A stretch of DNA of 64,000 nucleotides from Tetrahymena elliotti 4EA (GCA_000231825.2 JH720297.1:66388-130387); one strand, 5' to 3'; shown: positions 24,859-38,585, numbered from the stretch's first letter. Notes: a model not told the origin generated them from the sequence alone. Numbers and translations: made by a program.

Positions 24859-25771
24859 TTTTTTTTATAAGATTTATCTATCAAAATTTGATTAATAAAA
24901 AAGAATCAAACTTCTTAATTTATATCATTTAAAAAATAAAACAATTAGGTTTTTATGTTTTCCTCAAAATTATTGAATTCTTTACTCATAATAAGAATTT
25001 ATCCGATTAATATTTTAGGTTATTTTTAAAAAATTAAAGATATTCCTATTTTTCATTTGATATTATAAATAATAAAAGAGCTTAAAAATCAAATTGATAG
25101 AAACCTTTTTGTCTAATTATACTTGTTAATTTTAATAAATTTTATTTTTTGCTATGGAATTAATTTATCATCTTTTAATGGCAAAATATTGAATATTTTG
25201 TAATTCATTCAATTCAGAATTTTATACTTTTAAAATAGTAGATGGCTAATCAAAAAAAGGCTATGGAAATGCTTCTCAAAATGAAAAGAATTGAAAGAAA
25301 ATGTATTAGAAGTGATAAAAAAAATAAATTCCTTTGAAAATAAAATTTCTAACATTTTCTTTTTCAATTATTTTTTAATGGTATATCATCAAATAAAAAG
25401 TTTATTACTTGATGATTGCAAAATAACTTATCGAATTTTCTTTATTGAATGAAAAATATAAAAATAAAGCTTAGAAAGTTGTTCTTATAATACTATTAAA
25501 GAAAAGAAATTTAATTTAAATTATTTTTAATTTACTTTTGAAGGTAACATTTATTGATTTACAATAAGAGTTCTTCTACTTACATAATTTTACATTTAGA
25601 ACTTCTACTTATTTTCTAACTTTTGTTTTTTTACTTTTATTCTTAAAAAAAATTGATCTATCTAATTAGTTAATTAATAGTTAGAGATACATACTTATCA
25701 AAATCACTAAATAAGCAAATTAAAAAAATTTATTTTAAATTATCATTGTCTATAGATAAACAGCTAGACTA
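24859..25771. other. Intergenic, upstream flank of the channel gene
   Basis: AT-rich sequence between the tRNA cluster and the channel start. No gene was seen. Confidence 0.55.
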
Positions 25772-28700
25772 ATGAATAAAAATAAAAAAAACTCTCAAAA
25801 TTTGGCCTCAGCAAATCAAGAGTTATAAGCATAACAACAAAATTTAGAAGTCAGTGAAATTATTAAATATACACCTGATAGTAGCTTTAATACATTTTTA
25901 AATAATAAAATTGAATAAACGAAAGAAGACTCAAAGCAACAGTTATCTTTGAGGAAATAAAGCAGTGAATTCCTGATTTAATAGGGAGTACTTAATGGAA
26001 AAAGAAATAAAAGTATTGATAAAGAAGGGATGGAAGTGTCTTTAATAGACGATAGCACCATTATAATGGGTGGAATGAATAATCTTTTAAGCTAAAACAA
26101 TAATAATGTCAATAGTAATAATAGAGAATCAATGGAATCTTCACATACCTAAAGCTTAATTATGACAAACGCAGCCTTTTAAAATTCTTAAATTTATAAC
26201 AGTAAGTAATTTTCTGGGTAAATGAAGTAATTGAGTGAAATGAAAACTTACTAAAGCAAATAAGATGACATTAATACTTAAAAAATTTCTACCACAAAAA
26301 GAAACAATCAATAAAGCCAAGGTAAAAGAATATCTAATATAGATGAGGATCATAAATTTTTGGAGAGAAAGCAAGAGTATGCTTTCAAAGTTTAATTTTA
26401 GGGTAAATCTAACCATATTCCTCAGATAAAATATAATCCTAAAATTGTCTGGCAGAAAGGATTCTTTTAGATTATAAGGTATGTAAATAGATTCATCTAC
26501 ACTATGAAAAAAACTTTAATCTTTAGAAGGCCTCACTTACTGAAAGAGCATCAGATAAACGCTATTGCTGATAGAGGAGCAAAATAGTTTACAGAAGGTT
26601 TTGGTTAAAAGAACAAAAAATTTGCAAAAGTAGTAAGGAGCAACATAAAATTTTTAAGAAAAATTAGAATTATGAGCTTGATGATGAAAAAGAGCTTAAA
26701 GTTTATCATTAATCCATACACTTAAATCTCAAATAAATTTTTAAAATATATTGATCATATTTCTAAGAAAATTCCTGTAATTATGCCTTACTCAAAGATA
26801 TCTAATTTTACTGATTTTTTGCATGGTCTTTTGATCATGTTTTTCTTAGTTAGCATTCCTTTCGAGTTATCATTTAATTATAAGACTGTTTATATCATAT
26901 CCTAAAATGTGTACGACATCATTAGATTCTTTTTATTCTTTTAAATTGTTATTAATTTTTTCACAGCCTTTTATGACAAAGGTACCATAGTTATCTAAAA
27001 AAAAAAGATCTTCAAGAGATACATCTTTAAGTTTTTTATATTCGATCTACTTGCATTACTTTGCTTATATGAAACTCTATTTATCTTTTCTAGATATCAA
27101 AAGATATTTTTTTTAGTAAAAATAAAGAGCTTAAAAGAGATTGTCTACAAATTTAAAGAATAGTTTCACATGTAAGAAAAGACATAAATTTTTATCTAGC
27201 TAGTTATTCTCTTCTTTTAAACTTTCTTGATGTGCCATTTTTTTGCTTGCACGTTTTATTTTATTGCCAGGCTAGAAAAATAAAATAATTTGAACAACTG
27301 GGTAGATCATTATTCTTTATAGGAAGGCAATACAGTCTAATATGGGATGTTTTCAAGGTATATAGTTAGTCTTTATTTTTCAGTTATTTTAATTGGAACT
27401 ATAGGCTTTGGAGATTATGTCCCATAAACAGAAATAGAAATGACATGCGTTTTATTTTTTGGATTTATTGCAAGTGGTTATTTTGGATTTGTTTTGAGTC
27501 AAATTGGAGGAATTCTTAGAGAAGCAAATAAAAAGGAAGAAAAATTCAAGCTTAGATTAAAAGAACTAAATAGGTAAATAATTTTTAGTTGATAAAACAT
27601 ATTCTAAAATAAGCATTTTTATTTCTTTTTGACTACCCAAAAAGAAAAAGAAAAGGAAGTTCTATTCATAATCATTAAATAATTTTAATTTATTGCTAAA
27701 AAATGTGAAAAAGAACCAATAAAATATGGCAAAATAAGATAATGATAATTTTTTTAACTTATATTTTTTATAATTCTTTTCATTATTCTTATTTACAACT
27801 TTAAGTTAAAGTTGTAACATCCTTAAACTAAAATTTGAAATTCATATTATACTTCTCATTTTAAACTTTATTTATAAAACTCATTTTTCGCTCAAAAAAC
27901 TTTGAAACCAAAATATTGGAAATCATTTTCAACAAGTATTTTTACAAATATAATAAATAGATACTTTAATTATATGGAGGTTTCTTAAAGTTTGCAAATA
28001 TAAGCTAGGAAATATTTAGAGTATGTAAATAAAGAAGGAAGCATTTATTCAAATTAGTTATAGAGCCTGAATTAACTATCTAAGTATTTAAGAGAAGGAA
28101 TTTTTAAGGAAATTTATGTAAAGTCTCTCATGAGTATTCCATATTTAAAGCAAAATTTTTCTACAGCATTTATATAAAAGCTTTCTCTTTCAATGAAAGA
28201 GACTAGTTTTGGTCCTGATGAATTAGTCCTAAAAAGAGGGGTTTTAGAAGAAGAGTGCTTGTTTATTGTTGCTAGTGGAGAAGTAGAAATATTTATGGAT
28301 ACTAGCCAAGATATAAATAAATTAACTCATAGTTGTATAAAACCATTCAAAAAACTAAAAAAGGGAGATCACTTTGGAGCAACTGAATTCTTTGCAAATA
28401 AAAAATTTTCATTATATAATGTCAGAAGCTTAGGAGTTTCAAGGATTTAATATTTATAGCTGAAGGAATTTAGGTAAACTCTAGATGAATTTCCTAATGA
28501 CAAAGAGGTTTATAGCTATATAAAGGATAATTTTGTCTTTAATTCAAATTTTTATTAACTTCAATAAAATTGTATAAGCTGCTCCAGCTCTGCTCATTTA
28601 GTTTAGAATTGCCCAATTATGTTTTATTCACCTCACTAAATTAGGGTTATTAAGATATATAATAAAAATAATGAGATTATTAAAGCTTAATTTAAAAGAA

Positions 28701-30445
28701 AGCTTAAACGAATCAAGCATAAAACTTTAATGGAGAGTAGTAAAGTTGAGTAAGAAGTAGAGAGATTCATAGCAGAAAATAATGGTTATTTAGAAGCAAG
28801 CACTTATATAGATATTACAAACGGATCTGACTCTGGTTTTTAAGACTTCGATGATAACGAAGAGGGAGAAAATGAAGAAGATTAAGAAGAAGAAGAAGAA
28901 AATTAAAAAACATAAACTTATGAAAACGAAGAAGTGAGCCTGTAAGGATAAAATAACGTTCTTCAATAAAGAAGTAAAAGTGCAAGTGCGAATATTAAAA
29001 AGTTGTCAAATTTTTGTTTCAAAAGCTCAGATAAGTAGCTCTAAAATATTTCGGAAAATGTATAAGAAGAGGAATCGTAAGTCGAGAGTTAAATCATAAG
29101 TAATGAAAGCTAAAAGAAAATTGACAAGCTGAATAAATTAAATAAAATTAATCAAAAATCAAATTTAGAAAAATTAGAGTAACAACAAAATGACAATAAG
29201 GCTACTAAGAAAGTGGTAGCTTTTGCTGATGATTAAATAAAAAATAACATTGATTTTTCTCCAATATCAGATGCTGAATTTGAATAATCAAGGGATCATA
29301 ACGAGGAAAAAAAGACATCTAGTACTTCAATAAGGTCTATATCAATAAATAATATTGTGTGCAATAAGCATTAGTAACACTTCGCTGAGGAAGATTATTT
29401 GTCAAATAATTCTTCAAATCAACATCTAAATCCTAATGCCTTAATAATTGGGGAAATTAAAAATAAATATAACGAATCTACCTTGTAAGATTTAGATTTA
29501 AATACAAAAAAATTATTGTAAGAAAATTCTGAAACATCCTCAAGCTAGAATATCAGAAAATAGTCACAAACTCACTCTAAAACTAATTCACTATCTATTA
29601 TTGGTAATTTTATTTCTGAGAATTCATTTAAAAACGCAGCTGATATAAATTAATTTATTCAACCCGATAAACAAGAAAAGTCTGTATAATCTGCTTAGCT
29701 AGATTTCCATAATGTAATAAAAATTCAAAAAAAATTAATGCTGAGAAAAAATAAAACTGACCAGTAAAAAACTAAAGAAGATAAACTTAAAAAATAAGGG
29801 AAGACGGCTGATCTAAAGCTTTCACCAAGGTAATCTATAAATAACTATGTTTAAGCATTAATTTAAGCAAAATAGCCTAATATCGATTTATTGTAAAAAT
29901 AAGATAATACAGATATACTAAAGAATAGTATATAAATGATTTAAGAGTAATTGAAATTGAATAATAACTTTTAGTAATTTAATTAAATAATTCAAAAAGC
30001 TTCTTAGTCTATCCCTTAAATTTAAAACAACAATTTGAATTTTCCTAGTTTAATGAATTTAGATTTACCAACTTCAAATAATAACATAAAAAACGTCTCT
30101 CAAGTCAATTTGAAGAATCTTGATGATTAAGATATTATGAAGATGAATAAACTAATCTATGAGCTAAATAAAGTTTAATTAAATGGATTTGACACTTGCC
30201 TTGATTCAACCTGTTTCTTTGATAAGCATCCCTTCGACGCCATGAAAGCTTTTAAGATTTATTTCCCTAATTATAATTATAAATTAGTGGTAATGCAATC
30301 TAACAAAATTATAAAAAATCAGGATCGCAATCGATTAATTAAAAAAAAGACCATGGCTGAACGCAAAAAGACATTCCATGAGCTCAAAAAAAAACCTAAT
30401 GCGTTGGAGAAAGTAAATTTTGATTCAAAAAATTATTAAAATTGA
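25772..30445 (+). CDS. Cyclic-nucleotide-binding-domain K+ channel with zinc knuckle (1,428 aa)
   Basis: Exon 1 is 25772-27573 and exon 2 is 27961-30445. The intron (GT 27574, AG 27960) restores the phrase Leu-Asn-Arg-Tyr-Phe-Asn-Tyr-Met typical of channel C-linkers, and the total is 1,429 codons. After a Gln/Asn/Ser-rich N-terminus of about 220 residues come six membrane spans. The pore filter is TIGFGD (543-548), so K+ selectivity is likely, with Phe instead of the usual Tyr. The fourth span has few positive charges. A C-linker and CNBD follow (LFIVASGEVEIF near residue 700). The phosphate-binding cassette is poorly kept and lacks the usual Arg, so cyclic nucleotide binding is doubtful. A CCHC zinc knuckle sits at C805-x2-C808-x4-H813-x4-C818. 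The rest is a 600-residue acidic, Gln/Ser/Asn-rich tail ending in a more ordered segment with HP...YFPNYN. Confidence 0.92.
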
Positions 30446-31343
30446 TTAGGACATAGTTAATCTAACATTTTATCTTATTTACTCTCATATTTTTTGAGAA
30501 TGAACAAAAATAAAATACAAACACTTTCTATAATCAATTTACAAATTTGTTAAAAACTTTTATAATTTTTCTATCTTAATTTTATAAAAGAATAAGACAA
30601 AGATAATTGCATCTCCTGCCAAAATTCCAAACATTGCAAGCACATATGAAAATTGATCGAAAATAAAAGGTGAGTTACATAATTTTCATGTAAAATAAAG
30701 AAATTATTTATTAATATATTTTAGGACATTTATTCATACTTATTCATTTTAAATTTAGATCAATGTATGTTTATATCAGACAATTAATGATAAAGGTATG
30801 CTTCATGTTTTAGTATGAAAATATTTATACATCACTAAAAAAATGAAATTTAAGTTAAAAAAAGATTAAAAAGACTCTAAAAATAAAGAATATAATTTAT
30901 GAATAAAAATAGAAAATGTTTGTTTTTGGAGCATAAAGAATAATTAATTTTAATATTATGATTATTTCATCACCAGTAATAGTATTAATGCAACCTTAAT
31001 TTTAATAAAAGTATGTTTGTGTATTATCTGTGAGATTTGTAAAAAGAAATCTTTATATTTTAATTTCTGTGTCAGAAAGCATAAGGATTTTTTTTGAAGT
31101 TACTCATGATTAAGAGATATCTAGTAAATTGTTAAAAGAAATAGATAATTTTTTGAAATAAAAAGTCAATACTTGAATCTCATAAAATATAAAAGATTTA
31201 CCTAGAAGTAAATTTATTATTAAGAAATACAACATGTGAATAAGTAAAATGTTAATTATTTTTTAAATTAAAAGAAAGTATAATTATTATAAATATATTT
31301 GAAGATAGTTAAAATACACAATAAATTAATTTGTCATTGTAAT
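30446..31343. other. Intergenic; possible small membrane-protein exon at 30485-30673 (-)
   Basis: This lies between two convergent gene ends. A - strand frame from about 30673 down to TGA 30487-30485 contains a convincing hydrophobic segment (GILAGDAIIFVLFFYKIKIEK). An overlapping frame starting at an ATG near 30690 is also open, however, and no upstream exon was found, so I do not call a gene. Confidence 0.3.
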
Positions 31344-32441
31344 TCAAAATTAGAACATATCGTATGAGTATGTAATATTTTGATTGTTGTAATCTAAATT
31401 ATTTCTATCTGATTCCAAATTTTATTATTAATTGCAGATTTATTGGTAATTGAATTATTAGTAATATTGCATTTACTTGTTAGATTGCCTATCTAAGATT
31501 TGACTCTAATTGTGAGAAATAAACTTTTATTCATTTTCATAAGTTGATTGTTGTAAAGTAAAAGAATTGTTAAATATATTTTCTTAGTAATTAGCAGAGT
31601 GGGTAGAAGTAGTTGACTAAGATTCATTAATATTATTTTATGCGATATTTTTGCTTTCTTCTGATTCTATTACCCCAAAATCAACAGAAGACTAAATATA
31701 TGAATCACTTTGCTACATGCTTGTTGCTTCTTCACTTTTGATTTCTTATTTTACACTTAATTTAGAATCAATTTTTTATTTACGTACTTTTCTAGGTAAT
31801 GTTATTTTTTTTGTTTTTTTGTATACTTTTAACAAATCTTTCAATTGGGGAGTTTAAAAACAGCGAAGAAGGAAAAATATAGAAAGTAAGTGAGGAACTA
31901 AATCTTTAACTTTACTTTTTATCAACCAATCTATGGCATAAAAATTGAGGAAGTACTCAAATTAGCGGCCATATCTACTGTATTCAAAAAGCACTTGCAT
32001 AGATTTATTATTAGCAGGGTGTCTCTCAGAAAAGCGAATAAATTGTTTTTTAACCTTTTAAATAGGCTTTTAAAATGAATCTAAGCATTCAATAACAATA
32101 TCATCTCCTTTATTTTTCATGTAACTAAAAAAAGACCTGAGAATATTTTTGAAAATATTTAGTTTATTGATACAGAACTTATAGCAATTGCCTAGTTCTA
32201 AATCAGCTTCTTCATCAAAATCTTTCCATTCTTTCTCAAAGAATACATACAAGCTAAAAACGTAGTCCTTTAGTTTAATAAATTCATTTAGTTCCTATTT
32301 TTTAATGGTATTCATAGAATCTTCCACCTTTTACAACAAAAGCTATAATTACTTTTGTCTTTGTTAAATTACAATATTTTCTTCTTGTTCATTTTAATTT
32401 TCTTGTAATTCCAAGCTACAATTCATCATATCATAAATCAT
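31344..32441 (-). CDS. Unrecognised protein, Gln/Asn-rich C-terminal half (365 aa)
   Basis: A ciliate-code frame from ATG 32441 to TGA 31346-31344 (366 codons) without interruption. Residues 40-170 or so look like an ordered, helical domain with aromatic and Lys residues (for example SLYVFFEKEWKDF and FEYFLNFYAIDWL). The second half is Ser/Asn/Gln-rich. A segment around 31840-31910 could instead be a short intron (GTAAAG ... AAAG), since its composition is odd (HLLSIFFLLRCF) and it is in phase either way. I recognise no family; a helical adaptor-like fold is only a guess. Confidence 0.65.
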
Positions 32442-33047
32442 TTGAATAATTAAGTACAAAAATTTAGAGCCTTTTTATTTTTTTGAATTCGTTGGATGTT
32501 GAGTTAATTAGTTAGTTACTTAGGTAGTGCTTGAGTAAAATAAAGATTGATAGATAAGTTTTTTGCTTTTAGAGCGCTTTTTTTAAACTCAGTTATTTAT
32601 ATGTAATTTATTATAAATATTTTGATTATATTATATTTTATAGCTTTTAGTATCAAATAATTTGAGAAGACAAGAGAAACATTTCTTTTAATTAAACTGT
32701 AAATATTTATTTGAGATGATGAATTCTAAACAAATATTTAATATTTGATTTTTGTCTATTCTCCAAATTTGAAAAAAAACAAATTTAATAATATCTTTGC
32801 AAAAAATACAATTAAATTAATTAAATTAAAAAAAAAGAAAACTCTGTTATTAGATGTAAGATTAGCTATTAAAATAGCTTCTATCAATTATTTAGTTATT
32901 CAAAATAGTAAAATTGTGAGGTTTTGTTATTATTTAGCAATAAATTTAATTTTTTATAATATTAAATTACCACTCTTTTTTTAAATATGTATATTATTTT
33001 ATATCGTTTGCAAGTAACAAAACAACTGTCATATACGTTCTCTTTTC

Positions 33048-33483
33048 TCAGTAATCAATAAAACCAAATTTATCTGCTTCTTTTATAGCTTCAAGTTTTG
33101 ATAAGGCGTATTTCAAAGTGTAATTTAAGGTAAACATTTCTATTCTAATTTCTGTAATCTCCTCATGAATTCGCTTTTCATCATCAATCAAACCAAAACT
33201 TTAAAAAATTTCATGAATCATAAGATCTATGTAAAATAAACTACTCTTTGATTTAAATTATAATATATTAATTACTGGATTATTTGTACTTCTTATAGAG
33301 CTTTGATTTTTCTTTTAATTATATTTTTTATTCAGTATTAAATTTCTATCAATTAGATGTTAATTATAAACCTAAATTGTTTCGTTTATCTTTGTAGACT
33401 TACTTAGAATTTTATCATTAAAGTCAACTAAATAATGTATTTTTAGAAAATGAATTTATTAAAAAATTATATGATATGTAAGT
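33048..33483 (-). CDS. 3'-terminal exon of an unrecognised protein gene (partial model)
   Basis: The - strand frame open down to TGA 33050-33048 encodes about 145 residues of good coding character. The last 60 are helical and charged (DDEKRIHEEITEIRIEMF). No in-frame ATG lies at the left of this block before an upstream TGA, so an upstream exon must exist. An AG at 33485-33484 is the likely acceptor. I could not place the first exon; it probably lies within 33500-34580. Function unknown. Confidence 0.5.
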
Positions 33484-34585
33484 CTTTATTTTATAAGAAA
33501 ATTGATTAATCAATTCTGATTAAATGGAATTTAAAATTTTTTGTCAAGTTTAATAAGATTAAAATTTAGATTAATATGTAATTAAATAAAATTGATAAAA
33601 AAAAATTTTATTAAGTTTTTAGGCAAAATAATTTGCTTACAGTAAAAAAAAGTTTGAAGAATACAAATAAATATTTTTAAACTGATAAGACTTAGGAAAT
33701 TTAAAATAAAGAAAATGGATGGATTCTTGAAAATAATTTTCTGATTAAAAAATCTTGGTCAATATTTTTATTAAAAAAATTAATGAAACAAAATTATTAT
33801 GTGCTTTGTTAACCATTAATTTAGTGCTGGATTGGGAAAAATTTTGAAGTTTTTTCAATTGAAAACTTCCAAATAACCCTCTAAAACCAAGAGGGGGTTG
33901 AATTAATGATGAATATATAAATTACATTTTTAAAAATAAAAGAAAATGATGTGAATAGATACAATTGATTGGAATTAATTTTCTTATTAGACTAGAAAAA
34001 ATTGTTTCTCTTTCTACTCTATCCAAGTTAATTAAGATAGAAAGATAGATATTTAAATAAAATCTATAGTTATGAATTTTTAATGACTAGATAGTCACAA
34101 AGAATTTATATCTATTTTTTTTCTAGATGGTTACTGATTTTAAAGAAAGTTATCAAATTTTTGATAAAAAAATAAATTAAAACCGAATCTGATTATTTAC
34201 TTGATCAAACTCATGATAATTTGATCTTTTTCTTTCAGTATGGTATTTTAATTATTTCAGATATGAATGGTCTTATATTGATGTTTCTTTTTTGAATATT
34301 TTTTAGAACATAAGATTACAATTTACTTGAAAAATAAAAACAAAAAGCTGACAGTTAAACTGATAGAATCCATTAAATAATCAATAATTATAAATTTAAA
34401 GGAAATTAGTTTATATTTGGATATTTAACTAAACTCTTTGATAATTGGTTTGAAATAAATTTGTTTTTGTCATGAAAAACTTTAATTGCTAATCAATGAC
34501 TAATCTATCAATCAATCATTCCCTTTAACTCATTCTTTAGTTAAAATTGTATTTGATTGTAATTTTATATCGTCAAAAGATTTGT

Positions 34586-34882
34586 GAATTGACTGTTACT
34601 TTCATTAATCTTTTTCTAACTAATAATAAAGATTAAAGGTGAATCTAAATTAAAATTTATTTTATATTTTTGATTTACAATATGATTTTAGTTACTTTAT
34701 TTTGAATCGAGGCAAGTATTATTTAGAAATGAATTGATTTGTTAGTTTCATTAATCTTTTTCTAACTCTTTTTAAAGATTAAAGGTTGAATCTAATTAAA
34801 ATTGATCTTAATCTCTATTTTTTTAATTTACCACTTGATTTTGGTTACTCTATTTTGAATAGAGGCGAGCATTATTTAGAAA
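34586..34882. repeat. Tandem duplication, two units of about 145-152 bp
   Basis: The unit at 34731-34882 recurs at 34586-34729 with perhaps 20% differences. Shared blocks include TTTCATTAATCTTTTTCTAA, AAAGATTAAAGGT and GAGGCRAGYATTATTTAGAAA. The right unit contains the last 45 or so codons and the TGA of the gene at 34748-36829. The left unit is the same stretch repeated downstream of the stop. Small insertions between the units break its frame, so it is probably non-coding now. Confidence 0.85.
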
Positions 34883-36829
34883 ATCACTGTTTTCTTGTTC
34901 ATTCTATTATGATTACTTTTCTTAAGAATAGTATTACTTATATGAAAACAATTCATCATTGTCTTAAAAATCTCTACTTTTTCTCTTATTATCTACTATT
35001 AAATTTGAAGAATTCTAATTATTTTTATTAATGTATGAGTTTCCTTTTACATTTATATCTAATATTATGTCTTCATTATCATCTTCTTATTCAATATAAT
35101 TTTTTGGAGCTTTTTTACTGCTTCTTCTTATTACTGGTGGTCCGTTTGCAGCTTCAGTTATAATATTTTACAAAGCTTCTATAGGGTTAATTTAACTATT
35201 TTATTTATGTTATTGAGCATGAAATTTTTCTGTTTAAGAATTCTAAAATGAGAAAGTGTTTGAATCTCTTTTCTTCTTTAATTATGGATCTTATAGCAAT
35301 GATCTAGAAGATCTCTATCTCAATTGCTTAAGTTATGGTTTTTAATCATTGATATGTTTATCCTCTAACTCTGATTAAACTCTAAATTCACTGTAGTCAT
35401 ATCTAGGATAATATTTTCCATCAGGCTAAACTGTGTTTTGATTATATTTCCTATTAAAATAATTTTTAATATTCTGTATATTCTAATCTTATTCATATTC
35501 TTCTTATATCTTCTAAGAAAATTTAGGTGAATTATTTCTTCCATCTTAAGTAATGCTTCTCTTTTTTTTCTATTAACTATTTTGATCATTTTAGAGAAAA
35601 CTATTATTCTAATTCTAATTTTTGCTAGGACTCATATATTACTATTAATTTAGTTTCATCTATAATAACTAAGAGTTAACATGATCAATAAAACTATAGC
35701 TTGGATTATTTTGTAAACAAGAAATTTTAGAACTTGCAATACTGGATGGTATATTAGTAGAATAACCATCTTTTTTATCTGTAGAAAGTCCAAGTTTTTT
35801 TCTGATATTAAATTTCTTCATTTCATTAATTTATGAGTATCTTGTTGAAACTTAATCCCCCTCATCTCTGATAGAATCCAATCCTTAAATTTGATTGCTA
35901 CCTGCTTTTTAGTAATTACTTTTGATAAATACGGGTGTGTGATCATTAGTTGAATTGGACTAATTTTACAATACATCATATTATTTTTAATTATTTTAAT
36001 ATCCATCTTAAATATTTGATTTGATATAATTAGAAAATGTGTGATTATTTTAAGACTAGCTTTCTTAGCTATTGTTTTCTAAAAGTAATCTTTTCTTAAC
36101 TAAATCATCATTGACATTTAAAGAATAATCATTTTAATGATAAAATCCATTGTATTATTCATAAAAGCTTTCCTATGGAGCCATTACTTAATATAGTCTT
36201 TATTTTATTTCTTTTTAACGCTCGTGCCTTTCCTTTAAAGTATCTTAAGAATATCTAGTTGCTGGTTAATTTTTGCTATATTAATTTACAGAGTTGTACA
36301 AATGTTGAACTAAAGAAGGTAGCTTAACTGGAGAGTTACTAGAATGTTCAAGAGTTTTTTATCTTTAAAAACTATCATTTTAATAATTATTATTATTGTG
36401 CTTTTAAATATCGATAGATTGATTTAATTTCTAAATGCTATGATCTTAATAATAATGTCTCTGACCAAGTTACATATTGTCGCTTTTTTCTATATCATTA
36501 ACATTGTTAGTGCTCTCAATATTTTAATTTGAGTAAGGCATAAATTTCTTTTTTCTAATAGAATCAGAATATGCTTCTTTTACCCTTTGATTTTCATCTA
36601 TTTACCTAAAATTTTAGCTTTGCTACTTAAAGTGATTATAATTGCTTGGACTATAGTTACTATTTATCTAACTAAATTACTTATCTTCTGTCATGTAATG
36701 AGCTTTTTTATTTTAAAAAGATTCTAAAAATGCTGAATCTCTCTCCTATTCCTTTTAACCATATATTATCTACCTTCCTTTTTAATTTGGCAACTAAGAA
36801 TGCTATTGATACTAATGAGTGTATTCCAT
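34748..36829 (-). CDS. Gln/Asn/Ser-rich charged protein of unknown function (693 aa)
   Basis: A single exon from ATG 36829 (the first after an in-frame TGA) to TGA 34750-34748, 694 codons. The product is almost entirely hydrophilic and low in complexity: Gln, Asn, Ser and Lys clusters with short Arg/Lys patches (RKKKRSI-like, SRSLL, IRRSSKKAPKN) and an acidic block (EQEDDNEDIILD). There are no membrane spans, Cys pairs or recognisable domains. The basic Arg-Arg-Ser-Ser style patches could be kinase targets, but this is inference. It is probably an intrinsically disordered scaffold or nuclear protein. Its 3' end is duplicated in tandem just downstream. Confidence 0.78.
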
Positions 36830-38192
36830 TTAATTTTATAACTTTAATCAGGTTTATTTTCCCTAACTAATAGACAAATTATATGGATAATATTTGTTAA
36901 AAACAGGTATAAAAATTATCACTAAATTTTGTATTTTTACAAAGATTTTACTAAAAATTTCATTCTAAGTATCATAATAATAAGTGCTGCTTATTGAGAC
37001 AGACAATATTTTACTTATTCATAATAAAAAAATATTTTTCAAAAAAAACATTAAATATTTTATTTTTCCCAAATTTTAATTAAAAAATTTACATAAATTA
37101 TGAATTTTTAAGAGATTTGCTTAATTTATTTAATTATCTGAAAATAATAAAACTGAAGATTTCTTATACTTTTTTTTAATCACAATTACAAGTATTTAAA
37201 TTAAAATATTTATAAGAAAATAATTCAAATTAAGAATTTTAGTTTATCTTTATTTAAATTTTGATGAATTTATTTTTAAATAAAAAAAATTAATTTTAGT
37301 TCGTCTAGAAAGTTTAATATTTCTATTTAATATCAATTTAGCATATAGAAATAGATAATTTCATGAAGATTATCCTATTAATAGCTTTTTCTACTGAAAC
37401 TAAAATCTCCTTAAAAATGAGATTTTAAAATAATTTTTTAGGAAAAAAAAGTAAAGAAAACCAAGTTAATTTTTATTAAAAAATTGTAAAAATAAATTTA
37501 ATGAAAAAATAATTGAATTTAAACAAGCAAATCACCATATTTTTAGAGAAAACATATTTTGATTTTAAGGAATTTAGAAGATTTTATTTCTTGTGAGGAG
37601 ATATTTTAAAAAAATTAATACAAATTTATAAGTAGATATTAGAGTAAAATACACTCATTTATTAAAAATAATGGGGTATTTTTTATGATCCATAATTTCT
37701 AATCTAATTTAATAAAAATGTAAAAATACAATAATATTTAAAGATGATTTTACTTAATCTATTTATTTTCATCATTTTTTTGAAATAAATAAAATAATTA
37801 AAAGTGGAGTTTGTTAGAGTTTGACTTTTATCCATTTTATTTGGATTTTTGATTGAGGTAAATAACAAGTAAATTTCTAAGAATAGAACTGGAGTTTTAG
37901 TAGAGTCATATGATCTATAAAATCACATTAATATAATGCAATATAAAGTGCTTTGTTTCTTCTTTATAATTACATTCATTCATTAGTGATAGAAAAATTA
38001 ATGAAATAAATTAAATTTTTTGCTGACTTTAAATATTGGCTTCATATGAATGAAGGTTGAACAGAATAAATAGATAGCTTTTAACTCTTTAAATTTGTTA
38101 TTAAGTCTTCTAAAAAAATAATTAACATATTAAATTAAAAAATACAAATTATAAAAAATCTAAATTTTATTAGGTAAAATAAATCATCCAAA
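36830..38192. other. Intergenic, divergent upstream region
   Basis: About 1.4 kb between a leftward and a rightward gene, so it must hold both promoters. AT-rich; no motif stands out. Confidence 0.55.
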
Positions 38193-38585
38193 ATGTCCTC
38201 TGAATTATAAAAAAAAGAAAGCTCAGCAGATATTAACTCTGATGAGGCTATGAGCGAATACTTGGCTAAGCCTACCTCACTCTTAGATTGGTTGGGTATT
38301 TCAGGTATGATGATTCTCACTTATGGCATAGTCTGCTTATTGTTATATATTTTCACAGAATGGGGTGCTAACAGTGGTTCTAATTAGCACGATCTTTATT
38401 TAGGTTGTTAAATCTTCAATTTAGTCATATTTTGTTGCTATCTTGTTATCTGCGCTGTCTTATGGAGAATCTTCATCGGTAGAAGAGAACAAATGAAATA
38501 AGACCTTATCAAGAAGAAACTTGAAATTTAAGCAAAATTAACTAGAAGATAAGACAATGGTGAACAAAATAAGTTAATTTAATGA
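38193..38585 (+). CDS. Small two-span membrane protein (130 aa)
   Basis: A single exon from ATG 38193 to TGA 38583-38585. An N-terminal hydrophilic 30 residues precede two hydrophobic spans (about residues 35-55, ending YGIVCLLLYIF, and 72-95, with VIFCCYLVICAVLW). A charged C-terminal helix follows (Arg-Arg, Lys-Lys, Glu). It is related to the protein at 42108-42470: both have Asp-Trp/Tyr, Gly-x-Met, Thr-Tyr-Gly, Asn-Ser-Gly between the spans, Leu-Trp and a basic turn after span 2. Codons are richer in C and G than the surroundings. No known family is recognised. The N- and C-termini probably face the same side of the membrane. Confidence 0.78.

Noticed and set aside
32745..32984. 79-codon + strand frame
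   Set aside because: Lys/Ile/Asn-rich composition expected from AT-rich DNA, with no ATG context and no partner exon.
33536..33820. A ciliate-code frame starting MVNKAHNNF upstream of the terminal exon at 33048-33483
   Set aside because: It ends at a TGA before the exon and is rich in Phe/Tyr/Leu/Lys as random AT-rich DNA would be. No donor joining it to the exon was convincing.
34786..35031. 81-codon + strand frame
   Set aside because: Lies antisense to the 693-aa frame and partly within the tandem duplication; no independent support.
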